Shown here: piece by piece, positions 7,481-7,784 of the stretch | Numbering within the stretch: position 1 is the first letter of the stretch | Layout: each line of letters opens with the position of its first letter | Assembly (NCBI GenBank): GCA_021797415.1 | Contig: JAJZZT010000167.1 | Span: 1 to 7,784, forward strand | Source: Bacillota bacterium | GTDB taxonomy: Bacteria > Bacillota > Bacilli > Alicyclobacillales > SLC66 | Length of the DNA: 7,784 bases | Direction of reading: 5' to 3' | Made by a program: the position numbers and the translations under genes | Notes under the pieces: model-generated | What the model was told of the DNA's origin: nothing | Database searches by the model: none | What the model saw: the letters and a program-made list of their open reading frames with translations, nothing else

Positions 7481-7784
7481 TCAGGCGGTTTCTTCGGTCT
7501 GTGTTCCCTCAATCACCGCATCGGCCATTTTGGAACACAGCAGCTTGACAGCGCGGATCGCATCGTCGTTGCCAGGGATGATATAGTCGATTTCATCCGG
7601 ATCGCAGTTGGTGTCCACGATCGCCACGATGGGAATGCCCAGCTTGCGCGCTTCGGCCACCGCAATGCGTTCCTTGCGCGGATCGATGATGAACAGCGCC
7701 CCGGGCAATTTTTTCATATCCTTGATCCCGCCGAGGAACTTCTCCAGTCGCTCATACTCCTTACGCAGTAAAACGACCTCTTTT
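7481..7784 (-). CDS. rpsB: 30S ribosomal protein S2, C-terminal part (5' end beyond the right edge)
   Basis: S2 is a late-assembling protein of the small ribosomal subunit, needed for S1 binding in many bacteria. The visible 100 residues are the C-terminal part of a protein usually of about 230-250 residues. The frame is open to the edge; the first complete codon is at 7783. Clear S2 motifs are [47 protein letters not shown] and [14 protein letters not shown], followed by a short acidic tail ending ETA and TGA at 7481-7483. The reading continues upstream of the internal Met at 7717, so that Met is not the start. The pairing with tsf downstream is nearly universal in bacteria. Nothing unusual is seen in this part. 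Confidence 0.97.
   Translation of the reverse strand, partial: KEVVLLRKEYERLEKFLGGIKDMKKLPGALFIIDPRKERIAVAEARKLGIPIVAIVDTNCDPDEIDYIIPGNDDAIRAVKLLCSKMADAVIEGTQTEETA

Overview
This window is a run of core housekeeping genes, all on the minus strand, from a GC-rich member of the Firmicutes (Bacillota). Read in the direction of transcription, from right to left, the order is rpsB (5' end outside the window) - tsf - pyrH - frr - uppS - cdsA - dxr - rseP - polC (3' end outside the window). The order matches the Bacillus-type translation / isoprenoid / envelope cluster. The last gene encodes PolC, the replicative DNA polymerase III alpha subunit characteristic of Firmicutes. High GC together with this gene order suggests an Alicyclobacillus-like or related lineage of Bacilli; that placement is an inference from style, not from a database match.

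Region by region: 7481-7784 is the C-terminal third of ribosomal protein S2. Positions 7294-7480 are a non-coding gap with three possible RNA hairpins. 6643-7293 is a short-form elongation factor Ts. 6533-6642 is a second gap, with one strong stem-loop and one small palindrome. From 6532 leftwards the genes are packed almost end to end: UMP kinase, ribosome recycling factor (ATGA overlap with pyrH), undecaprenyl diphosphate synthase, CDP-diacylglycerol synthase, DXP reductoisomerase, RseP/RasP site-2 protease (overlapping dxr by 7 bases) and the N-terminal part of PolC. No stretch over 300 bases lacks a gene.

The genes link translation (S2, EF-Ts, RRF), pyrimidine nucleotide supply (PyrH), isoprenoid and lipid-carrier synthesis (Dxr makes MEP; UppS makes the undecaprenyl carrier), phospholipid synthesis (CdsA), membrane stress proteolysis (RseP) and replication (PolC). 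Tight spacing and overlaps support one operon read from a promoter beyond the right edge. I see no convincing promoter inside the window.

I found no mobile element, CRISPR array, RNA gene or novel system. The points worth a second look are small: a Cys in place of the usual phosphate-binding Ser in Dxr, an Asp in place of the usual Glu in the UppS diphosphate-binding loop, a (GCG)n poly-alanine tract in dxr, four successive genes with non-ATG starts, absence of proS between rseP and polC, and hairpins in the two larger gaps.
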